A DNA stretch of 64,000 bases from Acidaminococcus fermentans DSM 20731 (GTDB lineage: Bacteria > Bacillota > Negativicutes > Acidaminococcales > Acidaminococcaceae): assembly GCF_000025305.1 (NCBI RefSeq), contig NC_013740.1, positions 992,001 to 1,056,000 on the forward strand. The letters are read 5' to 3'. Position numbers and translations under genes: made by a program. The notes below the pieces were generated by a model, which was given only the letters and a program-made list of their open reading frames with translations, was not told where the DNA came from and searched no databases. Shown piece after piece: positions 39,628 to 48,344 of the stretch. Positions within the stretch are counted from its first letter, which is position 1; each line of letters begins with the position of its first letter.

Positions 39628-40158
39628 ATGGATCCAAAGGAAAAACTGGGAAAAGCCCTGTACCATCTGCTGGAGAAAAAACACCTCCACGATATCACAG
39701 TGGACGAGATTGTCCGGGATGCGGGGCTGAAACAGGAAGATTTTGACCGGTACTGCAAAAGCAAGAAGGAACTGGCCCACTGGGTGTACCTGCATATCCT
39801 GGCCCGGCACGGCCGGGATATCCTGAAAAGCCGGTGCTGGTCCGAAGCCCTGTACAAGAAGTTCCTGCTGTACAAGGCCAACCTGAAGTTCCTCCAGAAC
39901 CTGTACACCAGCTGTGATGTGGAAGACATCCGTCAGACCAACCGGCGGTTCGTCCGGGATGCCTACCATCTGATGCTGAAAAAGGCGGGAGCGGATCTGA
40001 AGAACCCCCACATCCAGTTCGCCACGGAAATGGTGATCTATGGCAGTGAGGAAATGACCATGCGCTGGATCCTGGAAGGGATGGAAGTCCCCATCGAAGT
40101 GATGCTGGTGCTGTTCCAGGAATCCATTCCCCTGATCATCAGTCAGTATTTTTATTAA
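39628..40158 (+). CDS. TetR-like transcriptional regulator
   Basis: A 176-residue protein with an N-terminal helix-turn-helix (about 5-50) in the TetR pattern: ALYHLLEKKHLHDITVDEIV, then RDAGLKQEDFDRYCKSKKEL. The C-terminal helical domain (about 60-175) would bind a ligand and dimerise; it resembles the TetR_C group with DhaS/YbiH-like architecture but is not assignable. ATG 39628 with AAGGTG upstream is chosen over GTG 39622. It lies between alaS and the ireB cluster with its own hairpin; target genes are unknown. Confidence 0.78.
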   Translation: MDPKEKLGKALYHLLEKKHLHDITVDEIVRDAGLKQEDFDRYCKSKKELAHWVYLHILARHGRDILKSRCWSEALYKKFLLYKANLKFLQNLYTSCDVEDIRQTNRRFVRDAYHLMLKKAGADLKNPHIQFATEMVIYGSEEMTMRWILEGMEVPIEVMLVLFQESIPLIISQYFY

Positions 40159-40165
40159 GAAAGTG

Positions 40166-40193
40166 GGAGGCTGCTGCGTCTGCAGCAGCCTCC
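40166..40193. terminator. Hairpin after the TetR-like gene
   Basis: Twelve-bp perfect stem GGAGGCTGCTGC/GCAGCAGCCTCC with loop GTCT. No T-run; a heptameric tract starts at its last base. Confidence 0.65.
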
Positions 40194-40217
40194 AGTCGGA
40201 AGTCAGAAGTCGGAAGC
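40194..40217. repeat. Heptameric tandem repeat tract, 3 units
   Basis: AGTCGGA, AGTCAGA, AGTCGGA, AG in exact 7-bp register, abutting the preceding hairpin. Confidence 0.8.
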
Positions 40218-40266
40218 CTCTGGAAAGGATCTGCCTTGAAAGTCAGATTCCGCCGATTGTGTAAAA

Positions 40267-40351
40267 CCGTAGGGGGCGCAGGCCCGGCGCCCCGCTCAAG
40301 GCACGGACAATCCATGTGCCATGCGGGCGGCCGGGCCTGCCGCCCCTACGG
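40267..40351. repeat. Dispersed GC-rich palindromic repeat, copy G (inverted pair)
   Basis: CCGTAGGGGGCGCAGGCCCGG at the left and a reverse core ending CCTGCCGCCCCTACGG at the right, separated by about 30 bp. The whole forms a long imperfect palindrome like copy E. Just after it AATTTGCCTGCAAATT (40372-40388) is another palindrome. Confidence 0.88.
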
Positions 40352-40403
40352 AACCGATTTACACATTCCTGGAATTTGCCTGCAAATTTATCCAGGGGCT
40401 CCT

Positions 40404-40431
40404 GATTTCAGACTCCCGATTTCAGATTGAG
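40404..40431. repeat. Heptameric tandem repeat tract, 4 units
   Basis: GATTTCA, GACTCCC, GATTTCA, GATTGAG in 7-bp register. It runs into the hairpin GAGCCGC/GCGGCTC (40429-40445). Confidence 0.75.
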
Positions 40432-40470
40432 CCGCTTTGCGGCTCTCCTGCAGCATAAAGGAGGGATACC

Positions 40471-40734
40471 ATGTCTCGTACTACACAGGAAACCACCATG
40501 TTCAAACCGGTTCCGGAGAGCAAAAGTGTTTCGGAGACCATCCGGGAGGTGGCGGAAGCCCTGACGGAAAAAGGGTACAACCCCATCGACCAGCTGGCGG
40601 GCTATCTCCTGAGCGGGGATCCGGCCTATGTGACCAGCTACAAGGACGCGCGGCTGAAGATCCGCCGGTTCGAACGGTATGAACTGATCGAAGCCCTGCT
40701 CCAGGCGTACCTGGAGGGAACGGAACGCAGATGA
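40471..40734 (+). CDS. ireB: IreB family regulatory phosphoprotein (UPF0297)
   Basis: An 87-residue small protein matching UPF0297/Ire[21 protein letters not shown], then [20 protein letters not shown] and a C-terminal [19 protein letters not shown]. In Enterococcus IreB is phosphorylated by the IreK kinase and affects cephalosporin resistance. The Firmicutes gene order ireB-ruvX-DUF1292 is kept. AAAGGAGGG precedes ATG 40471; it overlaps ruvX by 4 bases. Confidence 0.95.
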   Translation: MSRTTQETTMFKPVPESKSVSETIREVAEALTEKGYNPIDQLAGYLLSGDPAYVTSYKDARLKIRRFERYELIEALLQAYLEGTERR

Positions 40735-41150
40735 GGATCATGGGCTTGGATCTGGGTACCCGGACCATCGGGGTGTCCGTCAGCGACGAAACCGGCTTCA
40801 TCGCCCGGGGGGTGGAGACCATCCGCCGGAAGGGCCTGGAAAACGATCTGAAGCGTCTTGGCGAACTGGTGGAACAGGAAGAGGTGGGGCAGTTCGTCCT
40901 GGGCTACCCCAAAAACATGAACGGGTCCATCGGCGACAGAGCCAGGGCCAGTGAAGAATTCAAAACGATCCTGGAGGAACGCTTCCCGTCCATCCCGGTT
41001 GTCCTGTGGGATGAACGGCTCTCTACGGTAGCGGCCGAAAAAGTCCTGATCGAGGCGGATCTCCAGAGGAAGAAACGGAAGAAAATCATCGACATGATGG
41101 CCGCGGTGGTCATCCTGCAAAATTATCTGGACAGCCCGAGGAGGAATTGA
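40731..41150 (+). CDS. ruvX: Holliday junction resolvase-like protein RuvX (YqgF)
   Basis: A 139-residue RNase H-fold protein with the motif [15 protein letters not shown] at the N-terminus, [12 protein letters not shown] in the middle and [19 protein letters not shown], with a late Asp-containing helix ([16 protein letters not shown]) as required for the active site. It has been linked to 16S rRNA 5' processing (YqgF/RuvX) and to recombination. The start overlaps the ireB stop (ATGA). Confidence 0.95.
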   Translation: MRIMGLDLGTRTIGVSVSDETGFIARGVETIRRKGLENDLKRLGELVEQEEVGQFVLGYPKNMNGSIGDRARASEEFKTILEERFPSIPVVLWDERLSTVAAEKVLIEADLQRKKRKKIIDMMAAVVILQNYLDSPRRN

Positions 41151-41152
41151 CA

Positions 41153-41467
41153 ATGGCCAAGAAAGACGACGAAACCCTGCTGGAAACGGAAGACCAGGAA
41201 GCGGTGGTGGTGATCACCGACGAAAAAGGCAACGAAACCTATTACCTGGAAGAAATGGTGATCCCCATGGACAGCAAGAACTTTGCCCTGCTGACCCAGA
41301 TCCCGGAAAATGACGATACGGATCCGGACGATGAGGACAATGTGATCATTGCCCGGGTGGATTTCGACGAAAACGGGGATCCGGTGTACCTGGACCCTAC
41401 CGACGAAGAATTTGAAGCGGTCCGGAAAGCCTATGAGGAAATCATGGACGAAATGGACGCCCAGTAA
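41153..41467 (+). CDS. DUF1292 family acidic protein (UPF0473/YrzB-like)
   Basis: A 104-residue strongly acidic protein (AKKDDETLLETEDQEAVVVI, NDDTDPDDEDNVIIARV) with the DUF1292 core GNETYYLEEMVIPMDSKNFA and LDPTDEEFEAVRKAYEEIMD. Function is unknown, but it is conserved with ireB and ruvX in Firmicutes. GAGGAGG lies before ATG 41153. It is two bases from the ruvX stop, in one operon. Confidence 0.9.
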   Translation: MAKKDDETLLETEDQEAVVVITDEKGNETYYLEEMVIPMDSKNFALLTQIPENDDTDPDDEDNVIIARVDFDENGDPVYLDPTDEEFEAVRKAYEEIMDEMDAQ

Positions 41468-41482
41468 ACAGGACGGTCCATC

Positions 41483-42511
41483 ATGCGGAAAAAATTACTG
41501 CCCATCGGGATCCTCCTGATCCTGGCCCTCCTGGGAGGGGGGTACTGGTACCTGGATTATTACAACACCAACACCAGCCTGGCCACGGGCCAGAAAGTCC
41601 GGTTCACGGTGACCCATGGGATGACCACCGGGGACATCGCCACCCTGCTCTACAACAAGAAACTGATCCAGACCCCGGATTCCTTCCGGATGGCCGCCCG
41701 TCTCAAGGGACTGGAAAACCATCTCCAGGCCGGCACCTATGAGATCACCGCCGGCATGAGCGACGGGGAGATCATCAACATCCTGTCCAAGGGGAAGGTT
41801 CATTCCAACCGGTTTGCGGTGCCCGAAGGGGCCACCGTCAACGAAGTGGCCCTGAAACTGGAGCGGGAACACCTGACCACCGCCCAGGAATTCAAGGATG
41901 CCTGTCGGAACTATGCTCCCTATCCCTATATGCAGACCAGCAACCCGGATGTGGTCTACAAGGCGGAAGGGTTCCTCTGCCCGGCCACCTATGATTTTCC
42001 GGAAAACGCCAAGGCCAGCGACATGGTGGCCATGATGGTGAAGGAATTCGACAAGAAGCTGACCCCGGACCTGCGGACGGACATCCGGAAAAGCTATCTG
42101 TCCCTCCGGGACATTGTGAACCTGGCTTCCATGGTGGAACGGGAAGCCACCCACAAGGAAGAGATGCCGCTTATTGCCGGGGTGTTTGAAAAACGGATGC
42201 AGATGGGGATGCCCATCCAGTCCGATACCACCATCCAGTACATCCTGGGGGCCCAGAAGAAGGAAGTCACCTACGACGACCTGGAACTGGCATCTCCCTA
42301 CAACACCTATCTGAACAAGGGGCTGCCTCCGGGACCGGTGGGGAATCCCAGCATGGATGCCATCCGGGCGGTGATCCACCCGGTGATGACCGATTATCTG
42401 TACTTTGTGGCGGATAAGGAAGGGTACCATCACTTTACCAAAACCTACGAAGAACATGTGGCCATGATCCAGAAACTGAATCCTGGAGAAGTCATAGGAG
42501 AAGCACAGTGA
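41483..42511 (+). CDS. mltG: Endolytic murein transglycosylase MltG
   Basis: A 342-residue inner-membrane protein with an N-terminal helix (about 5-25, LLPIGILLILALLGGGYWY) and a periplasmic YceG domain. The family pattern is seen in TAGMSDGEIINILSKGK (LysM-like part), ASMVEREATHKEEMPLIAGV with the catalytic Glu in the VEREA segment, and SDTTIQYILGAQ then YLNKGLPPGPVGNPSMDAI. It cuts nascent glycan strands and sets their length. The stop overlaps the next gene's GTG start. Confidence 0.96.
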   Translation: MRKKLLPIGILLILALLGGGYWYLDYYNTNTSLATGQKVRFTVTHGMTTGDIATLLYNKKLIQTPDSFRMAARLKGLENHLQAGTYEITAGMSDGEIINILSKGKVHSNRFAVPEGATVNEVALKLEREHLTTAQEFKDACRNYAPYPYMQTSNPDVVYKAEGFLCPATYDFPENAKASDMVAMMVKEFDKKLTPDLRTDIRKSYLSLRDIVNLASMVEREATHKEEMPLIAGVFEKRMQMGMPIQSDTTIQYILGAQKKEVTYDDLELASPYNTYLNKGLPPGPVGNPSMDAIRAVIHPVMTDYLYFVADKEGYHHFTKTYEEHVAMIQKLNPGEVIGEAQ

Positions 42512-43728
42512 ACAAACCTGAACTGCTGGCTCCCGCCGGGAGCCTGGAAAAGGGCCGGATGGCCCTTCTGTACGGAGCTGATGCCGTGTACCTGGGCGGG
42601 AAGGCTTTCGGGCTCCGGGCTTTTGCCGCCAATTTTTCCCTGGAGGAGATCCGGGAAATGGCGGCTTTTGCCCATGAAATGGGGAAAAAGGTCTATGTGA
42701 CCGTGAACATCTTCCCCCACAACAGCGATCTGCCGCCTCTGCCGGAGTATCTCCGGAACCTGGATGCAGCCGGGGTGGACGCCCTGCTGGTGTCCGACCT
42801 GGGGGTGTGGAACACCGCCCGGGAAGTGGCGCCCCGTCTGGATCTCCATGTGAGCACCCAGGCCAATGTGACCAACTGGGCCACCGCCCGGGCCTGGGAA
42901 CAGCTGGGTGCCAGCCGGGTGGTGCTGGCCCGGGAACTGTCCCTTGCGGAAATCCGGGAGATCCGGGAAAAGATCCGCGCGGAAGTGGAAGTGTTCGTCC
43001 ACGGGGCCATGTGCATTTCCTATTCCGGCCGGTGCCTTTTGAGCAACTACTTCACCGGGAGGGACAGCAACCGGGGAGCCTGTGCCCAGGTGTGCCGGTG
43101 GGAATTCGGCCTGACGGAAAAGAACCGGCCCGGAGAAGTGTTCCCGGTGGCGGAAGACGAACGGGGCACCTACATCATGAATTCCCGGGACTTGTGCCTG
43201 ATGGACTGTCTGCCCCAGCTGATGGAAGCCGGAGTCAGCAGCCTGAAGATCGAAGGCCGGATGAAAAGCGTCCATTATGTGGCTTCCGTGGTCAGCGCCT
43301 ACCGGAAGGCCATCGACCTTTGCTGGCAAGATCCGGAGCATTTCACCGTGCCCCAGAGCCTCCGGGCGGAACTGGACAAAGTGTCCCACCGGCCCTACAC
43401 CACCGGGTTCGCCCTCCGGAAGACCGGTCCGGAAGACCAGGTGTACACCACCAGTTCCTATGAACAGACCGCGGATTTCGTGGGCCTGGTCCGGAGCTTC
43501 GATGCCCCTTCCGGCCGGGTGCAGGTGGAACAGCGGAACCATGTGAAGGCCGGGGAAGTGCTGGAAGTGCTGAACCCTGCCGGCCAGGTGTTTCCCTGGA
43601 CCCTGGAAGCCATGGAAGACGGGGAAGGGAACCCCATCACCGCCGCACCCCATGCCCAGATGCTGTTCACCGCCAAGGGGGATCCCCGGATGACGCCCTT
43701 TTCCCTGATCCGGCGGCTGAAGGGCTGA
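42508..43728 (+). CDS. U32 family peptidase / tRNA hydroxylation protein (TrhP/YegQ-like)
   Basis: A 406-residue protein starting at GTG 42508, which overlaps the mltG stop (GTGA). U32 signature elements: ELLAPAGSLEKGRMALLYGA, DLHVSTQANVTNWATARAWE, FVHGAMCISYSGRCLLSNYF and the cysteine pattern GACAQVCRWEF. A C-terminal beta domain (about 310-406) follows. Family members were called collagenases but several are tRNA or rRNA hydroxylation enzymes that use prephenate-derived chemistry and an Fe-S centre; which applies here is unknown. It is the last gene of the ireB-mltG operon. Confidence 0.92.
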   Translation: MNKPELLAPAGSLEKGRMALLYGADAVYLGGKAFGLRAFAANFSLEEIREMAAFAHEMGKKVYVTVNIFPHNSDLPPLPEYLRNLDAAGVDALLVSDLGVWNTAREVAPRLDLHVSTQANVTNWATARAWEQLGASRVVLARELSLAEIREIREKIRAEVEVFVHGAMCISYSGRCLLSNYFTGRDSNRGACAQVCRWEFGLTEKNRPGEVFPVAEDERGTYIMNSRDLCLMDCLPQLMEAGVSSLKIEGRMKSVHYVASVVSAYRKAIDLCWQDPEHFTVPQSLRAELDKVSHRPYTTGFALRKTGPEDQVYTTSSYEQTADFVGLVRSFDAPSGRVQVEQRNHVKAGEVLEVLNPAGQVFPWTLEAMEDGEGNPITAAPHAQMLFTAKGDPRMTPFSLIRRLKG

Positions 43729-43763
43729 AACAAAACAATTTGTAACAAAGTACACGGAAACCC

Positions 43764-43793
43764 TTGCTTTTTTTCGGGGTTTAAGAGTAAAAT
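43764..43793 (+). promoter_or_regulatory. Promoter of the M24 peptidase-efp genes
   Basis: TTGCTT (43764-43769), 18 bp, TAAAAT (43788-43793). Confidence 0.6.
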
Positions 43794-43840
43794 AGATTAG
43801 TCGAACCGATTCTGTTCGGCAGTCACAAGGAGACGATAGG

Positions 43841-44890
43841 ATGAAGGCACTGGAAAGACTTCGGGCTTTTCTGGAACAGGAAAAAGTGGACGGGATCTTC
43901 ATCAAGGGAGATTCCTCCATCCGGTATTTCACCGGGTTCACCGGCGGGGAAAGCCTGCTGTATGTGGATGCCCGGCGGGCGGTGATCATCACTGATTCCC
44001 GTTATACCCTGCAGGTGCGCCAGCAGGCACCGGAGTGCGAACTGGTGGAGCATCTCCACGGGTTCTGGCCGGAAGCGGCCAAACTGCCTCAGTCGGACAA
44101 CCTGGCCCTGGATGGGGATTATTTTTCCTATACGGAACAGTGTGCCCTGGCAGCGGTCCTGCCCCATGCCGCCTGGAAGAATGTGAACCTGGTGGGCCTG
44201 CGGGCGGTGAAGACTCCGGAAGAGATGCAGCTCATCCGCCGGGCGGTGGCCATTTCCGACGAAGCCTTCCTCCAGCTGCTGCCCCATATCCGGGCCGGCC
44301 GAAAGGAAAGCGAACTGGCGGCGGAACTGGAATACAACATGCGGAAGCTGGGGTCCACCAAGCCTTCTTTTGAAACCATCTGTGCCTCCGGCAAACGGAG
44401 CGCCCTGCCTCACGGGGTGGCCTCCGACAAGGTGGTGGAAGAAGGCGACTTCATCACCTTCGATTTTGGCGCCACCTATGGGGGCTACTGCTCCGACATC
44501 ACCCGGACGGTGGTGGTGGGGAAGGCCGCTCCCTGGCAGAAGGAAATCTATGACATCGTCCTCCAGGCCAACCTGCTGGGCGAAAAGACCCTGAAGGCCG
44601 GGCTTACCGGCATCCAGGTGGACGGGGCCGTCCGGGACTTTATCGGGTCCAAGGGCTACGGGCCCAACTTCGGCCATGGTCTGGGCCACGGCGTGGGCCT
44701 GGACATCCACGAAAAACCGGTGCTGAACCGGGCCAACGGCCAGCCTCTGCCGGCCGGGGCTGTGGTGACCATCGAACCGGGCATCTACCTGCCGGACAAG
44801 GGCGGGGTCCGGATCGAAGACACGGTGCTGGTGACGGAAACGGGCTGCGAACGGCTCACTTCCGTCCCCAAGGAACTGAAAGAACTCTGA
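43841..44890 (+). CDS. Xaa-Pro aminopeptidase (M24B family)
   Basis: A 349-residue cytosolic metallopeptidase. An N-terminal creatinase-like domain (about 1-120) precedes the pita-bread catalytic domain. The dinuclear metal ligands are visible: Asp in [10 protein letters not shown], Asp in CSDITRTVV, His in [13 protein letters not shown], Glu in TIEPGIYLP and Glu in RIEDTVLV. It would remove N-terminal residues preceding proline. AAGGAGACG lies before ATG 43841. As in many Firmicutes the gene is directly followed by efp, and EF-P helps make proline-rich proteins. Confidence 0.94.
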   Translation: MKALERLRAFLEQEKVDGIFIKGDSSIRYFTGFTGGESLLYVDARRAVIITDSRYTLQVRQQAPECELVEHLHGFWPEAAKLPQSDNLALDGDYFSYTEQCALAAVLPHAAWKNVNLVGLRAVKTPEEMQLIRRAVAISDEAFLQLLPHIRAGRKESELAAELEYNMRKLGSTKPSFETICASGKRSALPHGVASDKVVEEGDFITFDFGATYGGYCSDITRTVVVGKAAPWQKEIYDIVLQANLLGEKTLKAGLTGIQVDGAVRDFIGSKGYGPNFGHGLGHGVGLDIHEKPVLNRANGQPLPAGAVVTIEPGIYLPDKGGVRIEDTVLVTETGCERLTSVPKELKEL

Positions 44891-44927
44891 TTTACCCATA
44901 CTAATTTATTTTTTGGAGGTTGTTTTC

Positions 44928-45485
44928 ATGATTTCTACGAACGATTTTAAAACTGGCGTAACGGTTGAAATTGACGGCGATGCCTGGCAGGTCGTCGAAT
45001 TCCAGCATGTAAAACCGGGCAAAGGCGCTGCTTTCGTACGGGCCAAAATGCGCAACCTGTGCACCGGCGCTGTAGTTGAACGGACTTTCAACGCAGCTGA
45101 ACGTCTGCCCAAAGCCATTGTGGAAAGAAAAGACATGCAGTATCTGTATGAAGCCGATGGCACCTATGTGTTTATGGACAACGAAACCTATGATCAGATC
45201 GAACTGAACAAGGATCAGCTGGGCAACGCCATCAACTTCCTGAAGGAAAACATGGACGTGAAGATCATCAGCTTCAAGGAACGGATCCTGGGCGTGGAAC
45301 TGCCCAACACGGTGGAACTGACCGTAGTGGAAACCGAACCGGGGATCAAAGGGGATACCGCTACCGGCGGCAGCAAGAACGCCAAGATGGATACCGGTTA
45401 TGTGGTGAAGGTTCCTCTGTTCATCAACGAAGGGGACGTGCTGCAAATCGATACCCGTACCGGGGACTATATCGCAAGAGCATAA
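44928..45485 (+). CDS. efp: Elongation factor P
   Basis: A 185-residue translation factor that relieves stalling at polyproline. The KOW-like N-domain has the loop [18 protein letters not shown] with Lys32 at the tip, the usual modification site, and two OB domains follow, ending [11 protein letters not shown] 44928 is preceded by GGAGG with good spacing; an in-frame ATG 15 bases upstream lacks a site. No modification enzyme (EpmA, EarP, YmfI) is in the window. Confidence 0.97.
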   Translation: MISTNDFKTGVTVEIDGDAWQVVEFQHVKPGKGAAFVRAKMRNLCTGAVVERTFNAAERLPKAIVERKDMQYLYEADGTYVFMDNETYDQIELNKDQLGNAINFLKENMDVKIISFKERILGVELPNTVELTVVETEPGIKGDTATGGSKNAKMDTGYVVKVPLFINEGDVLQIDTRTGDYIARA

Positions 45486-45499
45486 CAAACAACAAATGG

Positions 45500-45527
45500 G
45501 GGGCTGTCGCAGGACAGCCCCGTTTTG
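45500..45527 (+). terminator. Terminator after efp
   Basis: GGGGCTGTC/GACAGCCCC with loop GCAG, then GTTTTG. Confidence 0.87.
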
Positions 45528-45577
45528 TATTCCGGCTGCTCTCCAGGGCGGACCGGATCTGGATAAAGGATATTTTT

Positions 45578-46186
45578 ATGAAAACAATCTATCTGGTGCG
45601 CCATGGGGAGACCCTGGCCAACCGGCAGGGCATCCTCCAGGGCTGGAGCAACAATCCCCTGGATGATACAGGCCGGAAACAGGCGGCGGCCCTGGTGACC
45701 CGGGCATCCCGGGTGCCCCTGGACGCCATCTATACCTCCGATCTGATCCGCACCCGGGAAACGGCGGCTCCTCTGGCGGAGGCCCGGGGACTGGAACCCA
45801 CCGTGCTCCCGGGGCTCCGGGAAATTTCCTTCGGGAAATGGGACGGCCATCATCTGAAAGAAATCCAGGAAAAGGATCCGGACACCCTCCGGGACATTTT
45901 CCTGAAGCCGGGCCAGGTGGACCTGGAGGCGGAAGAAGATCTGGCCGCCTCCCAGGAACGGGCCTGGGAAACCTTTACGGGCCTGGCGGAGGGCATGGAC
46001 CCGGACGGCACCATCCTGTGCGTCAGCCACGGAGGTCTGATCCGGCTCCTGGTGTGCCGGATCCTGGGCTTTTCCATCGACAACATGTGGCGGATGAGCC
46101 TGGCCAACACCGCCTTCGTCCAGGTGGTCCGGACGGAGGAATACGGGTTCCGGGTGGACAAGCTGAACGATATGGGGATGCTGTGA
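45578..46186 (+). CDS. Histidine phosphatase family protein (phosphoglycerate mutase-like)
   Basis: A 202-residue enzyme with the N-terminal RHG motif (YLVRHGETLANRQGILQGW), LDAIYTSDLIRTRETAAPLA and the second catalytic His in LCVSHGGLIRLL. It belongs to the branch containing PhoE and alpha-ribazole phosphatase (CobC). No cobalamin genes are near, so the substrate is open. AAAGGAT precedes ATG 45578. Confidence 0.9.
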   Translation: MKTIYLVRHGETLANRQGILQGWSNNPLDDTGRKQAAALVTRASRVPLDAIYTSDLIRTRETAAPLAEARGLEPTVLPGLREISFGKWDGHHLKEIQEKDPDTLRDIFLKPGQVDLEAEEDLAASQERAWETFTGLAEGMDPDGTILCVSHGGLIRLLVCRILGFSIDNMWRMSLANTAFVQVVRTEEYGFRVDKLNDMGML

Positions 46187-46251
46187 GACCCTTGACTCAT
46201 CTGTTATAATAATAGATACATATATATCTTTCAAATGAGGGAGCGATTTTT

Positions 46252-47139
46252 ATTTTAGAATTCAAGCACATCAGCATCGACGACAAGCCGATCTTTGATG
46301 ATTATTTTACAGAAGAAGATTACCACGCCTCGGAATGCTGCTTCGGCTCCATTTTCATCTGGCGGAACCAGTATGACAGCTACTGGGGCATCAGCCACGG
46401 CTGTCTCATCATCAAGGTCACCGTACACGGCACCACCTTTGTGCTGCCGCCTTTCGGGGGGGTCAACGAAGACCTGCCCAAGGTGCTCTGCGCCCTGAAA
46501 CAGTATTTCAAGGGGGAACCCTTCGAAATGCACGGCATCTACGAGCACACCATCGAACGGTTCCAGAAATACCTGCCCCAGGTGAACAAGTTCACCACGG
46601 ACCGGGACAACTGGGACTATGTGTACCAGCGGTCCAGCCTGGCCAGCCTCAGCGGCCGGAAGCTCCACGGCAAAAAGAACCATTACAACCAGTTCATCAA
46701 GGACAATCCCGAGTTCGTCTACGAACCCATCACCCCGGCCAACAAGGACGAATGCATCGCCTACGGGAAGGAATGGGTGGAAAAACGGGAGCTTACCGAC
46801 CCCTCCATCGTGGCCGAATACGATGCCATCAAAGAAGGGCTGAACAACCTGGAAAAACTCCAGCTCCGGGGCGGGCTGATCCGTCTGGACGGCCAGGTGA
46901 AGGCCTTTACCTTCGGGGAACGGGCCGGGAAGAACACCGCAGTGATCCATGTGGAAAAGGCGGATCCGGATATCCGGGGCCTGTACACCGCCATCAACAA
47001 GGAATACATCGCCCACGAATGGCCGGATGTGACCTACATCAACCGGGAAGAGGACATGGGCAAGGAAGGGCTCCGGGAAGCCAAGGAATCCTACAAGCCC
47101 GCGTTCATGGTGAAGAAATACAATACGGTGATCCGGTAA
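46252..47139 (+). CDS. DUF2156 protein (GNAT-like, lysyltransferase C-terminal type), apparent ATT start
   Basis: A 295-residue DUF2156 protein, related to the acyl- or aminoacyl-transferase domain of phosphatidylglycerol lysyltransferases. The family N-terminus LEFKHISIDDKPIFDDYF is encoded right after AGGGAG and an 8-base spacer, but the codon in start position (46252) is ATT. Between the upstream in-frame TAG (46213) and here no ATG, GTG or TTG exists; the first conventional start (GTG 46441) would delete 63 conserved residues. Later motifs: RQNLFMW-like IFIWRNQYDSYW, SSLASLSGRKLHGKKNHYNQ, YINREEDMGKEGLREAKESY. It is probably cotranscribed with the next Eis-like acetyltransferase gene, 12 bp away. 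Confidence 0.85.
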   Translation: MLEFKHISIDDKPIFDDYFTEEDYHASECCFGSIFIWRNQYDSYWGISHGCLIIKVTVHGTTFVLPPFGGVNEDLPKVLCALKQYFKGEPFEMHGIYEHTIERFQKYLPQVNKFTTDRDNWDYVYQRSSLASLSGRKLHGKKNHYNQFIKDNPEFVYEPITPANKDECIAYGKEWVEKRELTDPSIVAEYDAIKEGLNNLEKLQLRGGLIRLDGQVKAFTFGERAGKNTAVIHVEKADPDIRGLYTAINKEYIAHEWPDVTYINREEDMGKEGLREAKESYKPAFMVKKYNTVIR

Positions 47140-47151
47140 AGGAGGAAAACC

Positions 47152-48333
47152 ATGGATTTTCGTTTGCTCCAGGAAAGCGCCCTGTCCCAGGCGGCGGACC
47201 TGTGGGACTACTGTTTTGAAAAGAAGGGAACCCCTTTTTATGAATGGTATTTCCGGGAATATGCCCTGAAGCAGAACCGGATCCTGGGCGGGTTCCAGGA
47301 CGGGAAGCTCCGGACCATGCTCCATCTGAATCCCTACGTGCTCCGGGTCCGGGGCCGGGACTGGAAGGTCCCCTATATCGTGGGGGTGGCCACGGACCCG
47401 GTGGCCCGGGGACACCATGTGATGGGCCAGCTGATGGATACGGCCTTCACCATGCTCCGGGCCATGAAGGTGCCCTTTGTGATCCTCATGCCCATTTACG
47501 CCGGCATCTACCAGCCCTACGGTTATGCCTGGACCCATCTCCGGAAGCATTACACCCTGCCCCTGGCCGGACTGGACCTGGCAGGCCGTACCCTGGACGG
47601 TTATGAGCCGGAACGGGTGGATACCGCCAAAGCCCGGGACCTGGTGGCTCCGGTCTACGCCAGAAGCATGGAACGGTACCACGGATATGCGGTACGGGAT
47701 CAGCGGGTGTGGGACAATCTCCTCATCACAGCCGCCCAGGAAAATTTTGAGACGGTGATTCTCCGGAATGACGGTGCGCCGAAAGCCTATGCGTTGTATA
47801 ATAGAGAGGGTGACAAAGTGACCGTCCAGGAACTGGCAGCGGTGGATCCTCCGGCGAAGATCCGGCTGCTCCAGTATTTCAAGGGGCTGGCGGGGATCCA
47901 CAAGACCCTGGACTGGCTGGCACCGGAAGATGATCTGACCTGGACCCAGCTGCCGGACCAGGCCCTGGCCCCGAAAGAAGCTCCTTTCATGATGGGCCGG
48001 GTGATCAACGCGGCGGCCTGTCTGAAGGCTCTGGCCGTGCCGGAGGACCTTTTGGGGAAGACCCTGGTCCTGGCCCTGAAGGACGAACAGATCGCCCTCA
48101 ACACCATGCTGGTGAAACTGGAATTCACCCGGGAAGGCATCAGGCTGCTGAACACCCTGGACGATCCGGAAGTGCTGCTGGATGCAGGGACCTTCACCCA
48201 GCTGTTTTTCGGACTTATGGGACCGGCACAGCTGCAGCAGGCCGGCATGATCTATGTGGACAGTAAAAATGCGCTGGAAATCCTTGACAAATTGTTCCCG
48301 CGGGAGAATAATTTTATCAATGAGTATTTTTAA
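47152..48333 (+). CDS. Eis-like GNAT acetyltransferase with SCP2-type C-terminus
   Basis: A 393-residue protein. The N-terminal GNAT domain (about 1-150) contains the acetyl-CoA segment VATDPVARGHHVMGQLMDTA. A second GNAT-like domain follows (about 150-290), and the C-terminus (about 295-385) is SCP2/sterol-carrier-like (GKTLVLALKDEQIALNTMLV, TFTQLFFGLMGPAQLQQAG). This three-part build is that of Eis, which acetylates aminoglycosides and peptides at lysines. Substrate here unknown. AAAGGAGG lies before ATG 47152; it shares an operon with the DUF2156 gene. Confidence 0.88.
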   Translation: MDFRLLQESALSQAADLWDYCFEKKGTPFYEWYFREYALKQNRILGGFQDGKLRTMLHLNPYVLRVRGRDWKVPYIVGVATDPVARGHHVMGQLMDTAFTMLRAMKVPFVILMPIYAGIYQPYGYAWTHLRKHYTLPLAGLDLAGRTLDGYEPERVDTAKARDLVAPVYARSMERYHGYAVRDQRVWDNLLITAAQENFETVILRNDGAPKAYALYNREGDKVTVQELAAVDPPAKIRLLQYFKGLAGIHKTLDWLAPEDDLTWTQLPDQALAPKEAPFMMGRVINAAACLKALAVPEDLLGKTLVLALKDEQIALNTMLVKLEFTREGIRLLNTLDDPEVLLDAGTFTQLFFGLMGPAQLQQAGMIYVDSKNALEILDKLFPRENNFINEYF

Positions 48334-48344
48334 GGGAGGCTGTC

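Noticed and set aside
46192-46210. TTGACT and TATAAT before the DUF2156 gene as a promoter
   Set aside because: Only 7 bp separate the boxes, far from the 16-19 needed; TATAAT alone may still serve as a -10 with a poor -35.
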